Shown one piece after another: positions 10,935-23,046 of a DNA stretch of 64,000 nt. The notes beneath the pieces are model-generated. The model saw only the letters and a program-made list of their open reading frames with translations, was not told where the DNA came from and ran no database searches. A program made the position numbers and the translations under genes. The first letter of the stretch is position 1, and each line of letters opens with the position of its first letter. The stretch comes from Diploscapter coronatus (taxonomy: Eukaryota; Nematoda; Chromadorea; Rhabditida; Rhabditidae). Location: assembly GCA_964036155.1 (NCBI GenBank), contig OZ038422.1, forward strand, positions 74,919,201 to 74,983,200, written 5' to 3'.

Positions 10935-13384
10935 TGCTGATTTGTTATGGAACGTCGTCTTGCTATTTCTTTCATCCTGAGTCTCACAAATCTTTTTCCA
11001 GAGCTATGTCGTTGATTTTCCTCCTTCCTTCCTGTTCTAGAATTGCTCAGTTTCAAAAGGCCAAAATGCTTGTGCGTATTCTTACGGACCGATCTTTTCG
11101 TTTAAACTAATTATGTATTTTTCAAATTTATCATCAGCCTGAGAAACATGGAAATGAGCACTTTCTCTTCGTTTTGACCAAAATCGTTGTTATGCTAATT
11201 TTTAAAGGTGTTGGAATTTTTGGATACACATTTCATGTATATTTTAAATTACAAAGAGTTCGACTTAAAATTTCCATCTCGATTTTTTTTAAATTAAAAT
11301 CCAATCAAGACAAATTCAAGTATTAGGCTCGAAAATCCAAATCCAAATTCGGGTTTCAAAAATTCCGATAAACTTAAAATCACGTCCCAATCAAAAGCTT
11401 AAATTCGGCTAGCTATCGAGTAATTTGCATCGTTTTTTGATGTTGCAAATTCTAACAAATTTGTATCATTCTTTTTTAATCTTATTATTTAGTTTAAAAA
11501 ATAAATAAAAAAGGGGGGTGATGGTCGTCGCCTCCCCGTGGTGCCCCCTGGACATCTCAGAGCCGAAGTCAGTAGCAATGTTGACAGAAGCGAAAGAGAT
11601 GACAAAACGACGACCACCCGTGATATCGGCATCAGGGACAGTTGTGAAAGACTCCCGCCAAACATCATGAGATATCGCCTATAAGTGCTTAGACAAAGCT
11701 AGGCATTGCGGTTCCCCGTTCTCAATCTTCATTTCCCTGATACTTTAACCTCCATTCGATGTTTACGCATTTTTTACATTGCGCACATGAGTTCTCACTT
11801 TCGAATTTTCACCATTTTCCCGGATTTTAAATAAAAACTGAAATTTTGACCGGCGGAGGTGAGCTGTGAGAAGAAACGAGATACCGTTGAAAAAGTCGAA
11901 TATTTGCGGTACTTCAAAAATGCGAATTGTAAGAATTTACACAAAAAAAAAGACCAAAATTAAGAAAAATTGGATAAATTTTTGTAAAAGCTGGAGAAAA
12001 ATGGGAAAAATCACCAGCAATGACGAGCGAAGGTAGAGAAATGAAATTGAGCAAGTTTCCTTTGCGCGAAGGGAGAAACAAGTGGGAGCGAGAGATAACG
12101 CAGGGAGAAGAGAGGCAAAGAAAAACTGAGGGGAATGAAGAAAGAAGTGGCCGATTTTCGCAAAGGAAAAAGGAAAGCGACCAATTTTCGCTAATTACCG
12201 TTAATTAACGCAATTAAATTGATCTTTCTTTACAGAAATCACAAGAGCATGAATAGGGCTTTCGAAAGAGAACGAACTCATCGCGGAGCGACGCCTACAA
12301 CGCGCTCACGAACATGCCAAAAATCAGCAAGCCGCTCAAAGCGCTGTTCATCACCGGAAAACTCAAATTTCTTTTCTTTTTCGTGATTTCACTGGTGAAA
12401 AATGATGAAAATATGTGCAGGCAGCCTATCTCTATCCTCTAATCATAAAAATTCCGAGACGCGACACTTCTGGGGGCGAAGAAATAGCAAAGCAAAGAGC
12501 GGCGTGTACAGTCCGAAGACTGCGGAGACGAAAAATGCGTGTCCTGAACCGTTTTTCACGGGGTTTTTTGACATGAATATGAGAAATAACATTATTTCTG
12601 GTGGAAAATCAGCAAAAAATTATTCTATAGCAGTACATTTGAAGAATTTAGCAGGCAAAAATTAACGAATACGGACTGATAAACTTCAAATGAATATAAG
12701 TAGCGTCAAACTTTACGGATTTCAACAAATTCGGTATCAACTGATTTGTCTTGAATAGACGAAGATTTTAACCGGAGAATTTTCAAAAAAAAATTACACT
12801 GAACAGAAAACGAACCAATCGAAAGTATTCATAAGTCGGTCTGAGCATGTCGGACGCTCTAGAAGTCGTTCTAGAACGAATGTCGAAAATTCCTCCGATC
12901 AAAATCCTCGAAATATTCTGGTTTCGAAATCCCAATCGAAAGAATTACGCTACAGTTTCTCTCAACCAACTGCCGTTCATTTTCTGGAAAAATCACGATA
13001 AAAATTAGTGAATTTTCAATGTGTTCTAGAAGAGTTCCGGAGATAATATTTTCGGGTCCATGGATGGTTGCTCTCGATTTTTCAAAGAAAAAAAGAATTA
13101 GGCTCAGGTTCAGGCCCGATCCAGACCTCAAAAATTTTTTTGAAATGACATGTCTGCTCTGGGTTGAAAAGGTCAAGGAAACGGTGTGAACAAAAAAAGC
13201 GCATTTAAAGAATGAAAATTTGCAAATATTTCACATGGCTTAACTTACGCAAATCTTCTTAATAAATCTTGTATTATCAGAATGTTCAATATTCCATCTT
13301 TTAGAAAAGGAAAAAAATATTCCGAGTCTACCAATCTTTTCAAATATCAACTTTCTTATTTTATGTTAATTTTAAATGTTGTAG
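10935..13384. other. Long non-coding stretch with a GC-rich stem-loop
   Basis: No convincing gene is seen. A/T-rich dispersed sequence fills 11100-11500. At 11516-11530 and 11608-11619 complementary segments (GGTCGTCG against CGACGACC) enclose a GC-rich loop. 12000-12660 has short frames with many charged residues but no family match. Two clusters resembling heat-shock elements (TTCTAGAA cores) lie near 12868 and 13024. Confidence 0.4.
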
Positions 13385-13567
13385 ACTTACTAAGAAATTG
13401 GAAGTTCCTGGGATTGAGGAGGAAGATGCCACTTCTGCAGAGAAGTGGGATGGACTAGGAAAAGTTTGGAGACAGCAAACATTGCTCGGAGCCACACACC
13501 GTCCTCTCGCCATCGTCCAGCAGCAGATGCAGCACTCGAGTGGGAGTCTGCAAGGAATCCAGACTAG
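13385..13567 (+). other. Orphan exon, 61 codons, unknown gene
   Basis: An open segment lies between an acceptor (TGTTGTAG) and a donor (GTAACT), with balanced codon use and no stop. It includes EKWDGLGKVWRQQTLL and a Gln-rich run (IVQQQMQHSSGSLQ). I find no partner exon nearby and do not recognise the family. It may be a transposed gene fragment. Confidence 0.35.
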
Positions 13568-13890
13568 GTAACTTTATCCAAATATTTTCCATTTTTCTTA
13601 AGGCTTCTTTGAAAGGTTGCACTTTTTGCTGATTATATCTAATCGTTATTCCTTTCTAGCAGACCTTTCCTAAAGATGAAACTCTTGCTAAAGGCTTGGG
13701 AGCCCAGAAATCTTGTAGGATAAATAGCAACTTTCAAAGATTACGAATTATTAGGGAAAAATGTTAAGATTTTCGAAATGACAGAAAATATTTTAGAAAT
13801 TTTGAGAATGCAGTAATTTCTACTTCTGCAATCAAATTTCGTTGTTTTCATGAACATTCTTAAATTCTTATTGTCTATAAGAAAACTCAC

Positions 13891-13999
13891 ATTGCAGTAG
13901 TCTTTCCTGTTGATCTCCATGACGCTCTCGAAATCCGTCGAATCATCTGCATCCTTCTCATTCTTCAATCGTGAATATTCGGATTGTCGGATGCGCAAT
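13891..13999 (-). other. Orphan exon on the minus strand, unknown gene
   Basis: On the minus strand an acceptor (TTTACAG) precedes 109 open bases rich in charged residues (IRQSEYSRLKNEKDADDS), ending at a strong donor (GTGAGT). No neighbouring exon or family was recognised. It lies 320 bp from an orphan exon of the opposite orientation. Confidence 0.3.
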
Positions 14000-15273
14000 C
14001 TGTAAATGAAGGCACCTTTTTATTCAAACCAAAATAACTTGGAAAGAAAGTCACGATTTATAATTTTCAAATTTAGCATATTTTCGTCAGTATTATGTCA
14101 AATTTTGACTTTTCTTTAGAAATTTCTTATAGTAACTCATATAATAATCGGAAATAACTTACTATTTTTGGCAATTTGTAAAAGTAGCCCCGGATTTTAA
14201 AAATGTCAGTAGCATATCGAATGATCCCAAAAAGTGCCAAATCGATATGCTAATTAACCTAATTATATTCTAGATTTAATTTCCCTAGGTACTAAATTTC
14301 CACTTGTCTCCAACAAGATCCCCTAGAATTACTATAGAAAATTGATGATATCTAACAGAAATAGGTTTTTGAGATATCTGATTCCAAGAGTATGTCATAG
14401 ATCCATAAATCGCCTGTCAATATGAACTATTCTATCATATCTTACTATTTCTGAAGTCTATAGGCCATTACATCCATCTCTGGAGTCACTGGGCTCGCTC
14501 ATGTATAGGGAGTTTCAAGTTTATCTCCATATTTTACTTTTTGAATACCTTTCTTTTTTATTTTTGATCCAAATTGAGTACGGTTTTTTGCATGGTACTC
14601 TTCCTACCTTATGATTTTGTCCGGTATAACTCTTTAATCGAAACAAATTACCCACATCCATAAAACCACCTTTTTTGTCAAAAACTAATTCTTGATAGTC
14701 TAAGAAAATGTTCAAAAATTCATAACTTCCTTATTCTGAACCAATTTTCATAATTATTTTTTTTATTTTTTATGCCTTGTCGAACAGAATATGGAAAAAA
14801 TAAAAATTAATTTTGGCGGAAAAAAGCTACCCGAAGATGCCCCATATACCCATACTGCTTTTACGCGTAAATGATGTCAGAAAAATTCGTCCTTCCAATA
14901 TGTTGTGTAGAATGACATGACGAACAACTTTCGTCGTTGGACTAACTCCTGAATCATTACCGTTGGAGCTCCAGAATTTTTTTAAAAGCCCAATTAAAAA
15001 TAATTATTTTTCTAATTAATCGTCTCTTCTAGTTATGTCTTAATTGCCTCCAATTAACTCTTCTTAAAATATAGTATCCGAGAAAATTCGCAACTTTCCC
15101 GTTTTTGTTTTTCTGCCCCATGTTTTTATCGATTTTCGTTGAGAGGCGGCCTAAACTTTTTTCGTGGTTTTATAAAAACGCGTATTTGTTTGGTTCGTAG
15201 ATTTTCGGTGACTTTTAAGTTTTGGAATTAGTGAAAATTCAGAATTGACTAAATCGGACGGTTTCTGAAGAAA
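14000..15273. other. Intergenic, dispersed repeats, no gene seen
   Basis: AT-rich. The words around 14705-14727 (GTTCAAAAATTCATAACTT) recur at about 47396, so part of this stretch belongs to a dispersed repeat family. Nothing coding was recognised. Confidence 0.4.
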
Positions 15274-18200
15274 ATGGCTCGCGAAAAAACCTACAGGCAC
15301 AGGATTCATGGCAACGGGAAGGTGCAGATTCCCAAGGGAATGCTGTGAGTCTAGCAAAGAATATAAACTGTAAATAAAGAATCTTGCTCAAAACTGGTAT
15401 AGGTTGCCTAAATCGAATGCGCTGAACACGTTGGTCAAGTAAAAAGACGTTAAAGATCCCAAATAGCACCGCAATTTGGCTGCGAATTTTCCTTTGCTGC
15501 TGCAGCGAATAATAGCATTGTCAACGTTCGATTTTACAATGTAAACTAATTTAGAATTTTTGTTGATGCATTGCATTGTGGAGTGAATAGTTGAAATTTG
15601 GAGCTATTCGACGAGACCTTGAGCGTTTTCTGACTTGATTAATCGTGATCAGTGTTCGATTTGAGTTATCCATCAATTTTAAGCAGGGTCCGTGCTTTAC
15701 AGTTTAGATTTTTGTAAACTTATTTGGAAAAAATTGAAATAATTTTATAAGAAAAGTTTAGATAAAATATTTATGAAAAAAATTGAATTTTCCCCAAGTT
15801 GCAATTATTCTCCTTGTAGGTGCGAGAGTAATCCATCCCGGAATCGCCATCGACAAGCAGCTGCCTCCCTGCGCAATGCCACGTTTAACGCCAGACCCGT
15901 GGACGAGCGAGGCCCCGAAACGTCGAGGAATGCGGACAGCGAGGCCCTCATCGAGGCTCTGCCCATGGTAGGAATTAAAAAATCTTTTTAAATTCGGAAC
16001 TTTTCTGAAACTTATTACTTCAAACAAAAAACGAAGTTCATATGTTTTTCTTTTGATATTTTTGAAGTTGAAATGAAGAAGACGCAAAGGATACAATATT
16101 GCCCGTTATTTTATCGAAATTTATAAACCTATTTGAAACTTATTCCTTTTTCAGGAAGGGATGAACATCGGCAATTCCTCGAAGAGCATGGTTTCCGACG
16201 GAGGGATCTCGAAAATATCCCAGTTCACCTCCTGCACGAACCCTGCTTTTGACACTGTTCACCGTGTTTGGAGGTAATTTTTTTTAGAAAAATGTATTAT
16301 TCCTAAATTATGAAACTAGCAAAATTGATTTAGAAAAGCTTGTTAAATTCACGAACTTTGAGCTTGTTGATTGATATTTAAATCTTATTTTATCGATGTT
16401 CAGATCGGGCTCTACCATCCAATCCGAAGTAATCTCCGTGTTGGCTGCAGTCGCCGAACTCATTAAAGAACGCAACGGTTGGTTTTTTCCCGAGCAATAT
16501 TTCACCAATCGGAAGAAGCATAGATTACTTGAATTCGTCATTTTTTTTTAATTAAACTTAAACGCCCCTGAAATTTACTATAAAACGAGTGAAGTCTTTT
16601 TTTTTTTATCTCTTTTCATCACGTAAAGCGAAAATTCTCTAGTAAGAATGATCGACTAAATTATGTGTTCATGAAACATATCCTGAAAATCATTCCATAA
16701 TGTTGAGGCACCGAATCGGATGTCGAGTATTTCGGTGCGCTGGTGACGGCCCTCGAGAGTTCCGCGATGACGAATCCGCCACGCACCGCCGCAATCGCCT
16801 ATCTTCTCCACCTGATCTCCAAGAAAGTCCCCAAAGAGGTCCTTCAGGCTCAGTTCACCAGAGTCGCGCAGGTAGAACATTTTTCTATAATTGAGAAAAG
16901 CCAGTCTTCAAAATTTGAGCGAAAAAGTGCGAGTTACGATTTTAGTTATTTGTATTTTACTTTTGCTACTCAGAATTTAAACGACTTTATAGGCTTCAAA
17001 GTTTCGAAAAATTCATTGGAAATTTGCCTTATTATTGAAGAGTCTAAACTCGATAGAATTACAAATATATCACATTTGAAAGTGTACTTCAAATTGCTCT
17101 CAAATGATATTGAATTGGTTGGGCAGTTATAGTGTGAGAAAAGAAATGTATCGTATTATTGTAGTTGCGTTAATTGACTAACAATGATTAATTTGTCAAT
17201 CCTGCTGAATGATAATGTTGAGATTTTAAGATAGTCTATACGAAACTGTTGGAGAACATGGATTCGCCCGAGAGTTCAGTCCTCAAGAATCTGCTCTCCG
17301 TGCTGGGCATCGTCCTCAGAGTGCAGCCGCAAGCCGTTTGGAACAACGGGAATACTAGGTTTACATTTTCTCTAATGTTCTCTAGTTATAAGAAAGAAGT
17401 TTCGCACGCAACTGAATTTCCTTCATTTATGGAGTTTTCCTCTTGTCTCTTGAAATGAATCTAAATTTATTTCAAAAAACTATCGATTTGTTTACATTTT
17501 ACCTTATGAAAAGTGGTCAAATTGACTAAACATGTGGATGCTAGATGAAGTGTATTTGAACTTGAATTTCTCGAAACGTAAAATCAAGTGACAACTATTT
17601 TCTAAACTTGTGATTTCAGGAACATGCTAGTCTCTGTGGCAGCCCTGTGCACGCACGACAAACCGTGGGTGCGAACGATGGCGCGTCGCGTGGTGCGCGC
17701 AGTGCTCACGGACCCTGTGACTGCGATGGACAACGGGCTGCACGCCGCTTCGAATGGAGTCGGACAGCTCATTCAGCAACAACTTCAGAATGCACTGGGT
17801 ACGAATATCATTCCTGACTCTCCTTGGAATCACTGGAAATGTTGAAAATTTATTTCCTTCAAACTCTGTAACTTCCATCGATCTTTTTTTTCTTTACAAA
17901 AAATCAATCATTTCCACTCTTTCTGGTCTAAACTCGTTTTGGTCAAATTTTATTTGGTGACAACCTTAAACTTATAAAGAAAAGGAGAAAACTTATGGGA
18001 TGATGAAGCAAAATTGTTTTTCAGCCTCTCGCTCTGGCGCAACAGCTGCGGTGCGCTACCTGTGTCTGTTAGAGGGCATCATGCACAAAATGCCCGCTAA
18101 CCTCTTCAAGCAGCTCTCCGAGACCATCCTCAAATCCTTCGCCATGGCTGATTCTATGGTAATTTCTTTTTTTCTTTTCATGAAAGATATTTTTGTAGGA

Positions 18201-19977
18201 ATTAATTTGTTCCGAAGAGGAAAACAAATTGCATTGATATCTTTTCCCTGTCTGTTTTTAATTGTTGAGCTTGAATTTCAGGTGAAATGTTCGGCCCTTC
18301 AATGTCTGCATCGCTCCCTGCAAAGACAGCCCTGCGACGCCGCACTCCCCGTGGAAACCAACGCTCTGCTGGTCGGAGCTCTCAGGTACGAGATTTTATA
18401 CAATTAACGCTTTCGAGCTGAAATGGTCACTTTTTTTTATAATGCCGAAATAAGTCCCATCGATTATCTGCGACGAAACTCATAATCCTCTTGAACTCGT
18501 GAAATTCACTTGCAAAATACTCATCATGCCATCCTAAATATTGACCGAATTTCATTTCAAATTTATGAAAATTCTGTAACTTACAATAAAAAGCGCTCGA
18601 CTTTTAGACAACTGGCCCCTCCCAACCAGGACATCGCTGTGTGTGCGTATTGGATGCAGGTTCTGTCCGAGTCGCATGTCTGTCTGCACGCTAAAGACTC
18701 GGCAAAGTGAGATTTTTATTCTCGAAGAAAATGTGATTAGAGCAATTTGCAGATGCCTCCAACTTCTTCCTGCCACGAATCAGCAAATCGTCAAATTCTT
18801 CGACGTCGCCAATGAGCAACTCGCTCAGATCAGTTATCAGGTGGGGTTTTTATAACAATTTTTTCAATGAATTGCCAAGGTGGAAACATATTACATCTTC
18901 ACATATGCCGCCAAATTATGTAGAAATTTTGAAACATACGCTTTCGTTTTCTGAAAAATTATTTTCAGACCTTCAGAAATATTTTTCCTTTATTAGTTTG
19001 CATTAAAATCAGTACATCCATTATCAATTGATTTTCAAAGTTTGAATGTGTAGATTTCTTGAAACCTAACTAAAATGATTTATCGAATTGTTGAATTTAA
19101 GGTGCTGTCCCGAATCATCGAGCACTGCATCCAGGACGACGAGGCGACGGCCAAGCACTTGCTGACTCTGCTCGACGAGGCACTCAATTTGAGGTTATTT
19201 TTTGACAATTTCATTTTTGTTTCTTTATTTTTTAAAAATATAACCGTAACAAACTAGAATTGTTTCTTTTCCCATTACTATTTCGAACTGAAATTGCAAT
19301 TATTTTCTTGCAAGTTTGGCTGCGATTCTACTTGTGAATGACGATCAAATTTATATTTCGGAGAATTAAAATGTTCAGATCGACTCTTGTCTGGAAGTAC
19401 GTCCTGCGCACTCAAATGCGCCTGTACGAAATCGCCGGAGAAGGGATTGTTGGCCCCGAATTCACGAAGGCCCTCGAGACCCTGGCCAAGTTGAGGGAAC
19501 ACGACCGTTGCTTCTGCAAGACCGAACTCGATTTTGTAGGTTTCAGAGTTTACATAAATGTTAATTATTTATTTCTGATTGTTTAAAATTTGTTGCTAGG
19601 TCGATAAAAAATACTAAAAAAACATCTTTCCAAAACAAAGATAGCTACTTGAAATAGCTTTTTTTGTTTTTCCTTTTCTGAAAGTTGGGGCCTTTTTCGC
19701 CCTTATCGACACTATTTCTTTCAAAAAGTATCCAAAACTTTAGATAAATCATTCTTTTTAAAGACTACTTGTTTCAGACGATCGGCTCTGCCGTTCGCTA
19801 TGTAGGAGTTGACCACGTGGTGAAAGTGCTGTCTCTGTGCATCGACGCGGACGCAGCGATTCTGTCGACTGAATTCCCCCGTTCGTGGCTCATCCCCGTA
19901 CTCAGAGTCAACATCCACAACGCCCCTCTGTCCCTCTTCGCCTCGCTCTTCTTGCCACTCGCCATGAAAATTTACAA
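15274..19977 (+). CDS. RRP12: RRP12-like ribosomal RNA processing protein, N-terminal half only
   Basis: Fourteen exons join in phase: 15274-15344, 15820-15967, 16155-16273, 16404-16477, 16708-16871, 17231-17358, 17620-17798, 18025-18158, 18282-18385, 18608-18706, 18753-18840, 19102-19193, 19379-19535 and 19778-19977, about 585 residues. RRP12 is a HEAT-repeat protein that helps export and mature pre-ribosomal subunits. Diagnostic stretches are SNPSRNRHRQAA near the N-terminus, EVISVLAAVAELIKE, and FPRSWLIPVLRVNIHNAPLS at the start of the NUC173 region. The family is usually about 1200-1300 residues. Here the last exon ends on a donor (AA then GTAGGC), and I find none of the following NUC173 or C-terminal sequence before the next gene. 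Either the gene is truncated or broken, or its second half is missing from the assembly. Confidence 0.82.
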
Positions 19978-21127
19978 GTAGGCTTTTTCTAACTTCTCAA
20001 AATTTTTCAATCTTCGACATAAGTTTCAAACGTTCTTGAAATACCATAAAGTGGCCACTTCCTGATTACCTCTACTATATATGAACGTAAGCATTTTTCA
20101 AGGAAGGACAATTTGCAAATTTTAACTTCAAGACCAGACTCCCAGAAAAACTAACCAAATCGACCACGCTGATTCCGAAAATTAAATCTATTTTCAATTT
20201 CGATTTCAAAAAATGGCCAAAATTAGCATAAAACCGATTTTTTGACTATTTTCTGACAGTTTTTTCATCCAAAAACCAACTTTTTGATCGAAAATCAAAA
20301 ATCCATCGGACAGATTTATAGAACATTTCACGGGCTTTCAGAATATGTATAACATGTGGGCTAAACATGTCACCGTAACCAACGCGAAATCGGAATTCGA
20401 TTTCGGTCAAAATATCGATTTTTCGAAAATGCATATTCTATGCTCAAAATGGGGCTCATTCGACTCAGAATTTTATGCTGATTCAGAATATGCTAATATT
20501 TCATCATTTTGGATCATCTTATCACTGATAAGGCAGTGATAAGGTCACTAAAATCGACTTGTAGGCAGATGTGGGTGTCATTCGATTCAGAATTGTATGC
20601 TGATCACGAATATTTTAATATTTTAACTGATTTAATATCCTTATCAGTGATACCAACTGATAATCGTAGAGAAGAAAATAATTTCAAATTTAATTCACAA
20701 GGAGTCGACACATACGGGACTCCAGACTTCGAAAAACGACCTATACAAGGTGATAGCCGATATCACGAGGATTCCAAGTCTGGTTTCCATTTTTGTATTT
20801 TTTTATTTTCGAAAAATTGCATTATTGTTGATGCAGTACGCGCATTATAGGGGCCGGCCGCAAGGGGGAGAGGCAACAGCAGGTCGCAGTCGAGTGGTAG
20901 AGTGGTGGGTTGGGAAGGGGGCGCCAGGGGTTATCTACATCCTCTGCGAGTTCGATCTCTTTCAAAGGTTATTATTCTTGCAAAAATTGACATTAATTCT
21001 TTTTAATCTTTATTTTCAACTTTTTCTGCCGAAATTTTCATCGAATTTTTAATGCCGCTTTCATTAATTTATTCAAACTGAAACACTTACAAATTACTAC
21101 TTCTGGGGGAATAGTTGATATCCTATA
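19978..21127. other. Sequence after the truncated RRP12 gene, including a tRNA-like segment
   Basis: No RRP12 exons are found. 20690-20870 is partly open but unmatched. At 20895-20905 (TGGTAGAGTGG) and 20950-20959 (GTTCGATCTC) there are sequences like the internal A and B boxes of tRNA genes. The flanks do not fold into a tRNA, so this may be the head of a tRNA-derived SINE or a chance match. Confidence 0.35.
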
Positions 21128-22009
21128 AATTGTTGTAATTACCTTAACATATCATTCTATATGATATCAGAAGCGACGAAGCCAGGACAATAAATCTCGG
21201 ACCTCTGTAATAGTCGTGAAAAGTGAGCACACAGTATATCAGTATATCTCCATCAGCCACGTTGCCAAAAATCACAGGATAATTACGTGTGGCCCTCCTT
21301 ACATAGGTAATTACGCGGCCAATAAAATCTCCGCCGACAGCCTGTTCATGTGACATCCATAAAGCGCATTTATTGCTCAACAATTAATAGTTTTTAATTC
21401 GTGGTCTTCTATGTATATGATATAACTATAAATGCGCACTTACATGGTTTTATGTAATCTAGCATCAGTATTTTTACCCTTAATAATAGTGATCTTTCTA
21501 AACCAAAGTAAATGATAACAATTTTTTAAATTTAGAATCGTATGCAATAGCTTCAGAAATCTGGCTGGCGTATACGATGTATCTTTCTTCTTTTAAATTG
21601 CAGAAAATCTGATGTTTTTACAATCCACTTATGGCATCGAATTCAAGATAACTTGAAGTAATTGTTGTCTAATCAGCAAAATAATCAATGACATTTTTCA
21701 TGTTTTCAACATTGAAATACGATACTGGCTCAAGCCAATTTCACTTCAAGAGTGACAGTCGAATCACCAAGGCCGCGTAATTACCTATGTAAGGAGGGCC
21801 ACACGTAATTATCCTGTAATTTTTGGCAACGTGGCTAATGGAGATATACTAATATACTGCGTGCTCACTTTTCACGACTATTACAGAGGTCCGAGATTTA
21901 TTGTCCTGGCTTCGTCGCTTTCGTCGAATAAACATAAGAGTCAATTTATTGTCCCGGCTTCGTCGTTTCTGATATAATATAGAACGATGTTAAGGTAATT
22001 ACAACAATT
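21128..22009. mobile_element. Foldback element with about 190-240 bp inverted repeats
   Basis: Left arm 21128-21320 and right arm 21771-22009 are reverse complements, starting AAATTGTTGTAATTACC and ending GGTAATTACAACAATTT. The right arm is longer because a segment with TTTATTGTCC and GGCTTCGTCG is duplicated in tandem. The 450 bp interior shows no transposase. It is probably a non-autonomous DNA transposon, sitting just where the missing half of RRP12 would be expected. Confidence 0.85.
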
Positions 22010-22422
22010 TCTCGATTTTTAAAAATTCAAGGTATTTAAAGTCCAAATTAAACAAATTGAAGGTCGAAGTCAAGATCGAAAATTCCAGACCAAATTCTAA
22101 TTCAAGCTCGGGTTCAAAATTCATATAAAACCCAAAATCACATCCTAATTCAACTAGTCAAAATTAAAATCAATTTCTTTGTAATCTTTATAATAACTCA
22201 AATAATATTTTCAATTGAATTAAAATTGAAACTCAGCTAAGCCAGGGCCTAGACTAAGGCGGCCGTCAAAGGCTAGTAAAACGTAATATTAATTGAGGTG
22301 AATCAGTCAAAATATTTTATTTCAATAAAAAAACTTTATTTTAAAGTAAAGAGATCATATAATGTTCAAGAAATAGCCATAGCTCTTCTATTGATGTCAT
22401 CAAGATGTGTCTCGGTGAATTT

Positions 22423-23046
22423 TCATTTCTTCCCCATTGTAGCCCCGAGGATAGCCCCATTTATCGCACCTGCTATGGGATTTACTCCCATTCCGCCTCC
22501 GTACATCCCTCTTCCGTAGCCCATTCCGCCCCCGTACATCCCGCGGCCATAATTTCCGTAGCCCATTCCACGGCCATAATTTCCGTAGCCCATTCGTCCG
22601 TAGCCTCCTACAAATATAGTAATTTTTGAAGAACAGGTGCTGTTTGTAGATATTTATATATTGAAAAATAATTTTATGATTTTGAAACTAAAATGTTATT
22701 GGAACTAACCATACATCCCGCGGTTATAACCATATCCACCTAAAATAAATATATTATTATTTTTCAGGAAACTTCTAAAAAAACAGACGCTGTTTGTAGA
22801 TACTGACATCGAAACACCTAATTTTGAATCTTTTCGCGTATGAATTTACAAATTGTCCAATTCGATGTCATTATCAGGGGCGATAGTAGTGCAAAAAATT
22901 TGCATTGCACTGCCAACATCCCGGTTATTATCAAAATTTTCCAGACCAAACTTCTATGAAGAAAACCTACCCCATTGGGCCGAAACGTCTCCAATCAAGC
23001 AAAGGGTGGCGACGGCAACGAGAAGGTAGGCAACGAGTTGGTTCAT
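22423..23046 (-). CDS. Secreted Gly/Tyr-rich peptide, NLP/CNC (caenacin) antimicrobial type
   Basis: Three minus-strand exons, 22971-23046, 22710-22739 and 22423-22607, join in phase to 96 residues. Residues 1-24 are a classical signal peptide (core VAYLLVAVATLCLI, ending VSA), followed by QWG. The mature part repeats GYGNYGRGM and GRGMYGGGMGYG, then ends in a hydrophobic Gly/Ala segment (NPIAGAINGAILGATMGKK). Nematode NLP-29/CNC peptides also begin QWG and consist of YGG, RGM and MYG repeats; they are epidermal antimicrobial peptides induced by fungal infection or wounding. The hydrophobic Ala/Gly/Ile tail is not what I recall of those peptides. The function is inferred from sequence style only. 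Confidence 0.75.

Noticed and set aside
20888..20960. A true tRNA gene
   Set aside because: The acceptor and T stems do not pair and the box spacing is too long.
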